Shown: positions 35,901-49,400 of the stretch, one piece after another | How positions within the stretch are numbered: the first letter of the stretch is position 1 | How the letters are laid out: every line of letters starts with the position of its first letter | DNA from: Oopsacas minuta | Lineage: Eukaryota; Porifera; Hexactinellida; Lyssacinosida; Leucopsacidae | Assembly: GCA_024704765.1 (NCBI GenBank) | Contig: JAKMXF010000199.1 | Coordinates: forward strand, 186,001-250,000 | Reading direction: 5' to 3' | Length of the DNA stretch: 64,000 nt | Made by a program: the position numbers and the translations under genes | Notes under the pieces: generated by a model | Seen by the model: only the letters and a program-made list of their open reading frames with translations | What the model was told of the DNA's origin: nothing | Databases searched by the model: none

Positions 35901-38900
35901 TCATATGTTTTCAGACCAAGTTCTTTTAACAGGCCCTCAATGTCACAACAGTAAACACAATTTTCACGTTGAGCAAAATATCGTAAGAACTCCTGTTCTC
36001 TATGACGATAACATGAAATCTTGGGATTACCGACAATTCGCACCTAATTAGATTGGTCAATTGATTCCGAATATGATTTTTAGCATTGTATGATCATTTT
36101 TTGTTTTTATTCATGTACATAAAGTAAAGAAATTTCAAAAAGTTCGTATACATTTAACGGCTACAGAGGTAATCGAGTGTTCGAATAGCATATCGTGAAT
36201 ATTCGACTTAGAGAGTGACTTTCAAAACATACATAGGATACTTAGTAATACATAACACAAATTACCGGTTGATTAGGAATAACCTAGGCGCCCGAAAGGT
36301 GCCTATTGAGGACGCTTCGTGTCCGCAACCGCGTACCGCAAGGAAGAGTAGCTTACTTGTATATGTTGAATTTTTGAACTATACAAGTAGTAAAGTATGG
36401 ATTGACAATCTGTGATCAAAGAATTTATCCATACATTTGGAAAAATTATAAATAAAATCATTCCGGATTTATCATAATACAATTTGAAGCTGTTCTTCTA
36501 TGGAAAATCTTCCTTATATTTCCCCATATTGAGCTGCCCTAACTCAAAATTGCTACTTAAATTCCTTTAATAATACGGTGGACTCCGCTTAATAGAGTCA
36601 CCGGTTAATCTGGCCAACACCTTTATCCAGTAAATATAGGTGATAATTTAATCTCTGGATGGGTACTGTTTCGGTTAAGTAAACTAGCCATCCACTTGTA
36701 AATATTGGCCCTGCTGGGATAGATCGGAATGAGAGCTGTAACAGATATTTTGTTCATTTAACTTATAATCATGATGTTACGTAGGTCATGATTAAATGAA
36801 CTTCATATCACCCTATCCTTAGAAGTACTTCTAAAGATAGGGTGGTATGAAGTGTTAGTTATACCCCCACACAATTATCCTACAAAATGGGGACATGAGA
36901 ATATTTGCCAGTAGGACATCCAATTCAGGCACTAAGAGTTACGCAAAGTTTGAACCACCCCGTTCGTGCCAGGAAATTAACCCTTTAGGTTTCTATTCGA
37001 TAAGAAGTCAGATAAATCAAGTCAAGTCATAAATAAACTATATTTACTGTCTAATATGCATGTGTCTACAAAATACTGAATAAATAATATAGATAAGAGA
37101 GTCGTGTTGTAAATAATGTTGTAGGAGAAAGATCAAGAGAAGTGTAGCTACCACATTATAACCATTGTTCTTCTTCCATGGTAGCTGCACCTCAATGGAG
37201 AGGATAGAGGAGAGGAGTGGAGTGAGAAGAGAAAGAGATGTGGCGGATTGGCTGTGTAAGCAAAGAGGGGTCTGCAAAGCTAGAGTTCATTTTGAAGGGA
37301 TGGTGATAGTCAAGCGCACGAATGAGCACTCCCATGGGCCTGACGAGCAGGCAGCGGGCTGTTGTGAAGCGAAAGCAGGCATGAAGAGGAAAGCACGGAA
37401 GTCCCAGGATAGCACACACCACATAGTGGGCGAGAGTTTGCCAACAGCATCAGAGGGTACTGCTGCTAAACTCCCCAAACTGGACAGCCTGAAGCGGACG
37501 ATACAACGCCAACGTGCTAGTGTACTTGCAGCTCCAGCACAGCCTACCACTCTAGTAGAGCTAGCTCTACCAGCAGTCTACCAGCAGACAGCCAAGGGAG
37601 AACAGTTCTTACTCTACGACTATGGTACAGACGATGTACACAGATTCCTCATCTTCGCGACACAACACAACCTCGGGATGCTGCAGCGAAGCAAGATCTG
37701 GCTAGTTGATGGCACCTTCAAGACGGCACCTCCCCTCTTCGCCCAGGTGCATGTGGTGCATGGACTCCGTGGAGGAGATGATCCTATGAAGACCGGTCAT
37801 CTGTTACCGAGCCTGTTCGTGCTACTGCCCAGCAAGACGGAGGCTGCCTACCTGAGGATGTGGGAACAGATCCGCCTACTGTGTCCACTTGCCCAGCCTC
37901 AACAGATGCTCCTGGACTTTGAGAAGGGCGCGATTACCAGCTTTGAGCATGTCTGGCCTAATACAGTAATGAAGTGCTGCTTCTTCCACCTTACACAGAA
38001 TATCTGGCGGCATGTGCAGTCTGCCTACACACATGACGAAGAGTTGGCTATGCGCATCCGGAGGATACCAGCCCTTGCTTTTGCCCGACCGGCAGACGTA
38101 CCCGATCTGTTTGATCAAGTGGCAAGGGACCTCCCCTTTACGCCTGAGATTGGCGAACTAGTCGACTACTTTGAGAGGACGTATGTCGGCCGCACAGTTG
38201 CCAGCGGATATCATGTAGCGGCGACGTACCCTATTCACCTGTAGAACAACCACATCGTACAACCAACGCCCGTAGAGGCATGGCACCGCAGCTTCAATGC
38301 CACTGTCGGCTGCCATCACCCTACCATATGGAAGTTTATCCTCTCCCTCAAGCGTGAGCAGGGCCTAGTGGAGGGACGGCATACTAACTACCTTGTTGGC
38401 AAGCCACCAACCAAGCGGAGGCGGTCCTAACAGAGTGAGGAAGCGTTGAAGACTCTAGTTCGTGAATATTATTCTCCAGATCGTTCTAAAATGGAGTTCT
38501 TGCAGGGTGTAGCACATCATTTCAGTCTGGGAACCGATTAACATGTTAATCTAAAGGATTATCTCTAATCAATGTATTGAGGGCTAGATAATCCTTTAGA
38601 TTAACATGTTAATCGGTTCCCAGACTGAAATGATGTGCTACACCCTGCAAGAACTCCATTTTAGAACGATCTGGAGAATAATATTCACGAACTAGAGTCT
38701 TCAACGCTTCCTCACTCTGTTAGGACCGCCTCCGCTTGGTTGGTGGCTTGCCAACAAGGTAGTTAGTATGCCGTCCCTCCACTAGGCCCTGCTCACGCTT
38801 GAGGGAGAGGATAAACTTCCATATGGTAGGGTGATGGCAGCCGACAGTGGCATTGAAGCTGCGGTGCCATGCCTCTACGGGCGTTGGTTGTACGATGTGG

Positions 38901-41900
38901 TTGTTCTACAGGTGAATAGGGTACGTCGCCGCTACATGATATCCGCTGGCAACTGTGCGGCCGACATACGTCCTCTCAAAGTAGTCGACTAGTTCGCCAA
39001 TCTCAGGCGTAAAGGGGAGGTCCCTTGCCACTTGATCAAACAGATCGGGTACGTCTGCCGGTCGGGCAAAAGCAAGGGCTGGTATCCTCCGGATGCGCAT
39101 AGCCAACTCTTCGTCATGTGTGTAGGCAGACTGCACATGCCGCCAGATATTCTGTGTAAGGTGGAAGAAGCAGCACTTCATTACTGTATTAGGCCAGACA
39201 TGCTCAAAGCTGGTAATCGCGCCCTTCTCAAAGTCCAGGAGCATCTGTTGAGGCTGGGCAAGTGGACACAGTAGGCGGATCTGTTCCCACATCCTCAGGT
39301 AGGCAGCCTCCGTCTTGCTGGGCAGTAGCACGAACAGGCTCGGTAACAGATGACCGGTCTTCATAGGATCATCTCCTCCACGGAGTCCATGCACCACATG
39401 CACCTGGGCGAAGAGGGGAGGTGCCGTCTTGAAGGTGCCATCAACTAGCCAGATCTTGCTTCGCTGCAGCATCCCGAGGTTGTGTTGTGTCGCGAAGATG
39501 AGGAATCTGTGTACATCGTCTGTACCATAGTCGTAGAGTAAGAACTGTTCTCCCTTGGCTGTCTGCTGGTAGACTGCTGGTAGAGCTAGCTCTACTAGAG
39601 TGGTAGGCTGTGCTGGAGCTGCAAGTACACTAGCACGTTGGCGTTGTATCGTCCGCTTCAGGCTGTCCAGTTTGGGGAGTTTAGCAGCAGTACCCTCTGA
39701 TGCTGTTGGCAAACTCTCGCCCACTATGTGGTGTGTGCTATCCTGGGACTTCCGTGCTTTCCTCTTCATGCCTGCTTTCGCTTCACAACAGCCCGCTGCC
39801 TGCTCGTCAGGCCCATGGGAGTGCTCATTCGTGCGCTTGACTATCACCATCCCTTCAAAATGAACTCTAGCTTTGCAGACCCCTCTTTGCTCACACAACC
39901 AATGCGTCACATCCCCAACTCTCCTCTGCACACCAAATAAATATCCATTCTCCGACAGCTTACCTCCTCCTCTTTGTGACTTGATCAGCCTAAAGGTCGG
40001 CTGATCAAGAGGTTCCACTATTAAGGATTATTAAATTTCAAAGACAATGTAATAAGTAATATTGTGAAAACGAATCTGAGTTTGAACTAGATCATTTTCT
40101 ATTTATGTCCGAGGATTGCAAATATCACAGGTGATTACACCCTGTTTACTACATTCTTCTTTACCAAGTATAGCCCAAGAGTATTTACTTCGTGTGTGTT
40201 TACTTAATACTTACTATAGCAATCTTTGGAATTCATATCATTAAAGTGATTCATGGAATCATGTCACTAAAATTAGAATTATCTATCCAATTAAGACCTT
40301 CCGTGGCAGATATAATTATTAGATAATTGATTATTTATGTGTACTTAGATTAAATTAATTAACTAATATCATATCAAATTGACCAATCAAATTAGGTGCG
40401 AATTGTCGTGGTGCGAATTATCGGTATCCGGAAATCTTGGTGTGTGGACCCAGCAAATTCTTTTGGTTAAGCCTAGATGCTAGTAGTTCGGAAGCAGCCT
40501 TTGACAAGCAAGATCACGAACCAAGTCATTTAACTCTTCCTGGTTGAATGTTTACAGTGGTTTAGATTTGATAAATTCTTCATCTCCACTCTCATCAGGT
40601 GACTCCACATCATCAATATTTTCTGGTTCTGGATCAGGTAAAAATTGATAGCAACCAGTTATTACAGGTTCAAGTTCAAGATTTTTCCAAATTGAAATCG
40701 GAATTTCATCACTATGTTGAACCGGCCTTATTGCGGAAGGTATAGAGGAATATTGTATTCTTGATTTGTTCTCCTGATTGAAACCTAGTGTTTTGACCAT
40801 ACAGAAGTAGCAATCATCATAATGGTTTGTCGGTCTTCTCCATATCATAGGAATTCCAAATGGCATTGACTTTAGTTTGTTACGTGACCAGTTATATAAA
40901 TTCATGAAGCATTTCTGACAAACTATATGTGGTGACCACTCTTTGTCTTGGCCGCCCAATTACATTCCAAAATACGCATGGTATAAATTGCGTACTGTAT
41001 CATCTATCGCCCGTTTCTGTGTCTGGAATGTTAACTCTCCACAAAATATAGCAGACACTATTCGGATCATTAGAAAATTTCCACCTTGAAGATGCCATAA
41101 AACAATTCGCTAAAATATAAATTAATGTTAATATCTTACCATATACTCTCTATATATAGTGACTATAAGCCTACTATATAGCATGCATAAGAATAACACT
41201 ATTCTATTAATATCTCAGCTAAAGTTAGGATTCCTTATACTATGAATGGAATTTATAAGATAAATGTGCCTTGACTCCGAATAAACAGAGTTTTGGAACG
41301 CCCAAATATCTAGTCATAGAAAACACAATAGCAAGGAATATAATGTGTGCTAGAAACACCGTTAAACAACAAATTATATAATTACAACTTGGGAATACTA
41401 GGCCTAGATGAAACTATGCACAAAAATTACGAAACATCAATATCAAAAAATCTGGACATGATGGGCACAAATGGATGGCGTTTTTGGCCTCAGAGGCCAA
41501 AAGTTAATTAGAAAAAATCAATGGGATAGTTTGTGTAAAAATGCTGTTGCCCAGTGTAATACATAATATCAAAGACAAAATACAAGACTACACGATGAAA
41601 TGCCGAATGTGGAAATATAATTGAGAGGCCATGATTTAAGTATCGTGAAAATTTAAATTAATGATATGAATAAATATAAGCAAAATATTGTAACTCAAAG
41701 AACCTCCCACTATATTTATGGATAAGCAGAAAAGTACAAAATTTCAGATAAAGAGATTATATTTCCAATAGCAAATAATAAATCTTTGGGCACCTCAGAG
41801 CATAGCAAAAAGATTTGAGTTTGAGATTTAGACATTTCTCAAAACTATTAACAATATATCTAAACCGAAAATCATCCAACACATTTTATGTTTAAATAAT

Positions 41901-43451
41901 GCATATTGATAAATGAGTTATTCAAGGTCTCTGGGATTATTCAGGAAAGTAAAACATCAACTTGGACAATATTTGTAATTGAGAAAACTTTAATAATTTA
42001 GTATTTCAGCATGGAAAATGCAATGCTGAAAAGGATGGGGAAAATGCACTGCTCCTGATACATAAAACCTGTGCATTACTTAGTCAACACTGCCCTCCCC
42101 CCCAAATCAAGAGTAAATATGACGCCATAATAAATAGAACTCACCTAAATTCTCTTAATATCGAAGTAGAGTTTACTTGATTTGCTATATTTATTAGGAT
42201 GTCAAGTTTAATCATCTTAACATGTGTAGGCTCGTCTGTAGTGATATAAAATAATCTCAAAAAAGGTTCAAACAATCCTGGAGTATTTGCGGATATTGTT
42301 GCAATATTAGTCAAAACAATAGTACGAATCTCACGATGTGATTTAAGCAGTCTTGTTATAGGTCGGACTACCACTGCTAGTTCATTTTTAGGAGCTATGT
42401 GATAATATAATTGAACTACAGCTAATACGACAGACGAATTTCGGCTATGTAAAAGAGATTTAGCAGCACTTAGCAATAATCGATGATCAGGGTCCATGTT
42501 AACTGTAGGAGAAATAGATTGCTGCTCGTGCAAGACGAGTGAACCTTCAGAGCTAGATTCAGAACTGGAGTAAAAATGTTGATCACTGGGAGTAGTATCC
42601 AATCTGTTCGGGTCTAAAAATTGAGTACGGGCATAACGGGTGAGCATATTTAGTACAAAAACCTGGCCCCATTCATCAATATCAGGAAGAACGTTACATA
42701 GTTTGCGATAGTTTTGATGAATAAAAACAATTCTATCCGGACAAACTTGCTCGAAAGCAACTATTGCACCTCCAACTACCATAGTAAACTGATCTTTCAT
42801 AAGTTTTTCAATCACGTCAATTAACTGATCTTTTAGTGATGGATCAAGTGAGTGTAGTTTAGGGATAGAATGAGCAACTGTTTTCCGTACAAAGGGACTC
42901 ATGTCTTGAGCGGAGTCCTTGATGGCCAACATTACAATGGGGGCAATCATTGGGACCCTAATACTGGAAAGAACCCTAAGGGCACAGGAGCGAATAAGTT
43001 GATTAGAATCCTAAAACGGATAAAAATATTAAAAATAGAATGAAACACTCCCTTGTATTGAATTGATATAGAAAGTGCCATAAAAAATAACAAGAATCAT
43101 ATATCCGTAATCACATAGTATAATTTCGATAGTTATTGATATCAGGGGATTATATCTATAACTATCGAAATTATACTATGTGACTACGGATAATATAATT
43201 CATGTTACTACATATATATTCGGATGGTAGGTGGCTGATTATATAGTTGAAAGCAAAAAACTAAATTCAATAACTATGAATGTGAAGGTTTTCGCTATGT
43301 AAAAACTAGAAAAAGAAATATTTCAATTGAACTGAAATGTGTAGTATTTATAAAGTAATATCTTGGTAGTCAAAAAATTATTTAACTACAGTAGATAACC
43401 AAATAAGGATAGTATCGAGACCAAGAAGATATATTTCTATTTGGGGTATAA

Positions 43452-43482
<31 letters not shown>

Positions 43483-46400
43483 TATACGATGTAATCAAAG
43501 TATTCTAGAATTTTAAGGACTAATATTACATATCCCTAAAATATTCCTATTTGGTAATTTCATCTCAGTGTAAATGCTGTATCTGATTTAATTCGTGACC
43601 ATAATGATGAATCTGACGTCATAATTTTTGCAAGAAAAGAATGTTAAGTAAAACAATAAAGCACAGAGTTTAGGTCACTGATTGTTTAAATTATTTTATG
43701 AAAAGGAAACCATTTACCAAGTTCTATTTTAGCTAAATCCGGCTACATATTAAGAATTTACATATCGGAATTACCCTATATCCATTTTTCTAAAGATTGG
43801 GATAATTTTATGATAAAAACTGAACAAGTAGTGACACAATTAGTACACATGAAAGATATGTTGTGGTCGAATACTTTTGCTCTTTAACTGTGCATCTACA
43901 TAAAACATACATAATATCAATATACAGGGAAGGCGAGAGAGAACAGGCTAAAAAATAATTGGTTTCACTCAGAAACGATAAAAGAGAACATAATTACGTA
44001 AAAAGAATAAAACATAAAATATATGTATATTTCATTCAATATAATATACTAGAGCGCTTGGTAAGTGCCCAGGTTAGCTTAAGTATTAATGAATTAAAGA
44101 GCTAAATTTTATAGTGTTATTGGTCGCTGCGAAACAGAATATATTCGAAAATATGGAAATTTAGAGATTTAGATTTTTGTACAGTCATGATGAAGTAATA
44201 ATTCTATGATGAGTTTGTGTTTGGTCAAAATCATGAAGTCAGGAAATTTTAAACATTGAGCAAACTCACAATTAAGTCAAATTGGTAATAGTTATCACAT
44301 CAAAATGTATTACAAGGATGTGGGAAGTCTGGTACATACTATAAATTGACTGTACTGATTTGGCAATAGTTTCGACGATTAACAAATTCTAATAGGATGC
44401 TCACAATAATGTGTCCAAACGGTAGCCCGCGAGACCATTCGCTGTCGCCCGCGGACAATCATATAATACATGTTTATCAGCGGAAATTTTCCCAAATTGA
44501 CAACCCACGCAGCAAAAATATTTTCACTCTTGGAAACACATATTTATGTGATCAGATGTTCTCCTGCATGAAGTATATAAAATCTACAATAATATCAACC
44601 ATCACTGATTCACTTTTGGAGCAATGTCTTCGTCTAGCAACGACTGATATAGAAGCAGATATTGATTTTTTAGTTAAATCCAAGGAGTATCATCACTCTC
44701 ATTAGCTAAATTTCGTAGGTTAGGTAGATTTTTCTGCGGTGATATTCTTCTATGAACAGTACATAGTACCCAAATCTAGGTTTAGTTCTATTGTCCACTT
44801 GCTAGAAAACAAGCTGAGTTTAAAAGAGACATCAAATGATTCGAATCCATTTAAATGATTATAATTTAAGTCAATAACCTTAATTTTCAAGTAGAATCCA
44901 TTGTTAATGCAATATCAGGTAAAATGGTTTAACTAGAAAATCGCTTGCTTGGTCGCTGCGCGACGAGCGAATATCCTTGGCTTCGTCCTTTGTTTTAGCA
45001 TAAGTATGAAACAACTACATTTGTCAGTTCTATTGGATCGCTACGTGATGGGATACCTGGGGCGTAACTAGAGATCCAAGAGAGAGTTGGCAAGGATGGA
45101 TATTTGCCTCAATGCTAGATAAGCCCTAGGATATACTCGGTACCAGAAATGGAACCGGTCAGGCCTTGACCGACTGACCAGTTGGATCTGGTACGAGTCG
45201 AGTTCTGAATGGATTATGACTATAAATTGTGTATTAAGGCGTACCTAAATTCAATAATTGTTTCGCTAGAATAATTATAGTTAGAATTGTTAGCATTGAT
45301 TAAGCGCTGTGTAATAATTGTTGTTAGTAGACATTGACCGGTTGGCTCGAGTAGAGTTTCAAATTACACCGCTCGGGTCGGGTTATGGAAAAGCAGGCCG
45401 ATTCCATTTCTGCTCGGAACTACGTGTATCGAGAGAAATTTTTCTGATTTATTAAGTTTATATTATCCATAGTCAATCTAAAACCATCTATGGCATTCTG
45501 TGAAAACATTCAATTCTGGTAAAGTCGTAATTACATGATAATTTCATGATGTGTATGCAATTGTTCAATGTAATGACGCAGGGCATTTGGCATATTGTGG
45601 GGTACATGTGATTCAAACTTCGACCGTCTATCATAAATATTGGCTGAGCAGGCTAATATTGTGATTTTTCGATCACAATAATTAGCCTGATTAAAATTTG
45701 ACAATGACGTCAAAACTTCGTCATTCGTGCGAATTTTTGTCCAACACTCAAACCTGTCCGAGCCAGGGTCAAAATACCCCTCTTGGCCAAATCAGCACTG
45801 GGTCTTCTAGTTTGGTTCACCAATCCCGAACACAGAAACAAAAATAAATATATACATATATGCACAATCAACTTCGCTTAATCGGGACTCATCGGTTCTA
45901 GCTCTTTTGCCCCAATTAAGCGGAATTCCGAATTACCCGGAGATTTTCTAAAAATAATAATACTAAAGAGCAGCACTATTCTATTTTTCAGTCGCAGAGT
46001 CCCATAAACCAAGTTAACCACTCTATGGTTGAGCAAAACCCATCCAATGTAAAAACTTCAACATTTTCGGATTCTTTAGTACCCCCCCTGAATCATAATG
46101 ATAACAAACACTAGTAAATAGAATTTGATTTGGCTAAATTAATCCCAATTTTAGTCTATATCTATCTAAATTTCGTACATGTACCTAACTTATTAGAATT
46201 TCCTAACTCAAGATAAATTTCTTCTCGATTGAGTAACAAATTTTCACTCGATAAGCACAATTTGTCCCGATAATGCAGAGTTTGTCCCGATTAACCGAAA
46301 ATATTTAATTTTAACTTTAATGGAGATGATTCTGCTTCTGGAAATTCGTCCCAATTACGCGGATTTCCCGAGTAACCGGTGTCCTAATTAAGCGGAGTTG

Positions 46401-49400
46401 ACTGTAGACATATATATATATATATATATATATATTTGTATAGATTAATTGCGCTCAAACATTAAGAAATGTGTTGCAACTTAATCTGTATTATTTACCC
46501 ATAGTAACATAGAACCTAAGGGAACGTTGACAGCATTACAAATTTGTAGGGCTTCGTTAGTACATGTTATGAAGTGATTTTAGGAAATGTAGTTTGGAGC
46601 TATCATTCAAATACCCACAAAAGCACTATTTATTAGGTATTTGAATGATAGTTATATAGATAGCAACTCAATCTATAGTATTTACATATAAGAAATCGAC
46701 CCTGAGGAACAATTTACACATTTGCATAGTTGCTATTCATACGGAACTAAACATGATATCAAATATATCATTACCTTTGTGTGATTTATCTTTGAATATT
46801 GATCGATATAATATATTGATATTTAGCAAAGATAAATGATTGCCATAAACTCGAATACATATACGTATAAACTATAGATAGATTAGAAATATTTTTCAGA
46901 TGACATTGTCATTTGAAAAATATTTACAACAGAAATGGGAATATAGGTGGAAGAAAAAGGAATGACAAGAAAAAGAAATTCGGACTAATGGGAAATAGCC
47001 AAACAAACTTGTCGATGATGCCAATTGTTTCCTAAGAGTCGATTTCCTATAGGTAAATGATACAGATAGAGTTGCTACATACAGTGCCGGTCAAAAAGAA
47101 TTGCTCAGAATAAATTTACCCCAATTTCTTATATCTATGACTGATTTTAACAATAATGCTTTATTATAATCAAGTAAATTGTTGTTAGTATTTAGTAAAA
47201 CCTCCTCTTGCTTGAAATACAGCTTTACATCTTTGCTGCATACTCTCAATTAGAGTATGGAGCCTGTTAATGTCGATGCTATCCCAAGTGCTTAATATGG
47301 CATTCCACAACTCTGAGTAGTTGGATGGGCTTTTCTCTTGAATTCTGAGGGAAATGTGATCCCAAAGATTCTCAATCGGATTTAGATCAGGTGACTGAGC
47401 AGGCCAATTCATAACTTCTATTTTTGCTCACCAACCATTGCTTAGACCCTTTGACCTATGGCATGGGGCGTTGTCTTAATGAAAGGTCCATCCAGAATGT
47501 TGAGAATGCAAATCAACGCTTGGGATTAGTGCATTTTCCAATATATCAATGTAGGAATTTGTCTTGAGGTTCCAAGATACTTTCCACAAGAGTCCTACGC
47601 CACTCCAGCAAAAGCATCCCCAAACCATGATGCCACCTCCACCAAACTTGCAAGTTTTTGAAGACCCCTTTCTGAGAACTCCTCCCTTTCATCCTCCTGA
47701 CGTAGGCTCTCCCGTCATTAGTATACAGAAGGAACCTAGATTCGTCACTGAACACAACTCTTGCCCATTCTTCAGTATTCCAATACTTGTTCGATCTTGT
47801 GAAGGAAAGTCGGTCTCTTTTGTGCTTGGTAGTAAGGCGGGGCTTCCTTCGCGGTTTTCGTCCGAACAGTCCAGCCCCTGGTAACCTTCTCTGAACAGTT
47901 GAAGTGGAAAGTTTTATCGAATATTCTGATAACACTTCAGCTTTGATCTGAGTAGCAATCTTAAATCGATCCTTTTTGCATTTTCTGACCAATAAATTGT
48001 CTTGCCTTTTGGTTGTGACACGAGGCCTACCCAGAATAGCGAGGTCTCTTACCGTGCCAGTCAGTCTGTGTTTCTTAAGCATCTCGGCTACACTTTTTTG
48101 GCTACACCCAACCATTTTAGCTACCTCCCTCTGAGTATGGCCACTTTCTGAAAGTAGTATTAGGTTGGCTCGATTTTCAATGGAAATTCGGGGTTTAGAA
48201 GGTGTTGAAAATTCGATAAAACAGATAAATTGGAAAAAAAAAAAGAATACAAAATAAAAACTGTAAGATGTGCAAATATAATGAGTGGATTAGCTGTGCA
48301 GTGTTGGTGTGTTACTTGTCAAAATACATATGGCTGAGTATGGTTTCGCAGAATTCAACTATCTGGTCAGTGTATACAATTTGACATTTACTATACTGCA
48401 TACATTCATCTTGAGCAATTCTTTTGACCGGCACTGTATTACTAAAAGTTGGAATAATCTAAAATTTCAGATTAAATAATAATGCAATATTGTGGATCCA
48501 AAGACAAAATCATCAAACTCATATGGAATGTTCGGGAACCAAAACAACTGTGTATACAATGAAATACACAGATAATTTATAATGAAAATCTCCGAATGCC
48601 ATCCCATGGTTCAGGTTCCACCTTAACACTTGCTTTCATTTACAGAATTAACACAAGCAATGACCTGAAATCAAAAATTAGCTCTTTCTATAGGATTACT
48701 TGTGGTTTTTACCATAAATAGAGTAAAATGTAAAAGAGTCTAAACAAAATTACCACTGTTATCACAAGTATAACAATTAGTGGATTTGAAATATTGGATA
48801 AATCAGTGTCAAGCCACGAAAATTCAATATTTTGTGACATAATAATTTAGAAACCACATGAGGAAATGATTTGAAATTTGACCATACATGTGGCTGGTTA
48901 GTAGCCTCTCACACCCTAATTATTAGACAAATCTGAGGAGGTTGGTGAAATGGTAGGATAATCTAACTTGGGATTCCTCATATGATACCCTTAGTATGTT
49001 TCTGTGTTGAGTCTTGAAATTGCTATTTAGTGAAGTAGTCGTTTGCGGAAACAAGATAGCATAGTTCCAGCTTCAAATTGAGTTAAAGGACAAATGAATG
49101 TGAAGTTATGTAAATATACAATCAGCCGATTCTCGTGGCCCCCTGTAGAATTAAACATTAAATAGTTAAGTTAACATGGTGAGAATGGTAATATGCCTCA
49201 ATGAATTTGTCAGGATGAACAGTGTGGTGAGAGATGATATCCTGGGAATTTAAGCCAAAGAGTCAATTCAACGAATGCAAACCACTTATTATCCCATTTC
49301 AGTCTCGTTGACCTACACAATATTCTCATTAACTAAAATCTTAAAGTCTTTCCCACTTATATATAAAGTCTGGTTCCAAATCCTGAAAAGCGGGCTAGAA

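Larger units (their letters stand above)
36031..40408. mobile_element. 4.4-kb insertion with inverted ends, containing the MULE palindrome
   Basis: Left end CGACAATTCGCACCTAATTA with GATTGGTCAATTGA after it; the right end, reverse-complemented, reads CGACAATTCGCACCTAATTT with GATTGGTCAATTTGA. It sits exactly where the orphan ORF breaks, and a 19-nt piece of that ORF beginning CCAAGATTTC occurs on both sides (15/19 match). The extra copy CGATAATTCGCACC beyond the right end leaves the true terminus uncertain by ~15 nt. The cargo is two MULE copies plus Helitron-like and pogo-like remnants. Whether the ends belong to the MULE is inferred. Confidence 0.6.
30000..42144 (-). other. AP-3 beta intron 2 (12.1 kb)
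   Basis: Lies between donor GTGAGT (42139-42144) and acceptor attttag. About a third of it is the 4.4-kb insertion holding the MULE palindrome. It also holds both halves of a split orphan ORF, a pogo-like short element, Helitron-like ends and a tandem repeat. Confidence 0.9.

Noticed and set aside
36580-36700. Complete pogo-like element
   Set aside because: One CCGCTTAATAGAGTC-type end is visible, but no inverted partner; treated as a remnant within the larger insertion.
39032-39940. Open frames on the plus strand inside the right MULE arm, and their mirror images on the left
   Set aside because: Antisense of the MULE coding frame; they exist twice only because the arms are palindromic.
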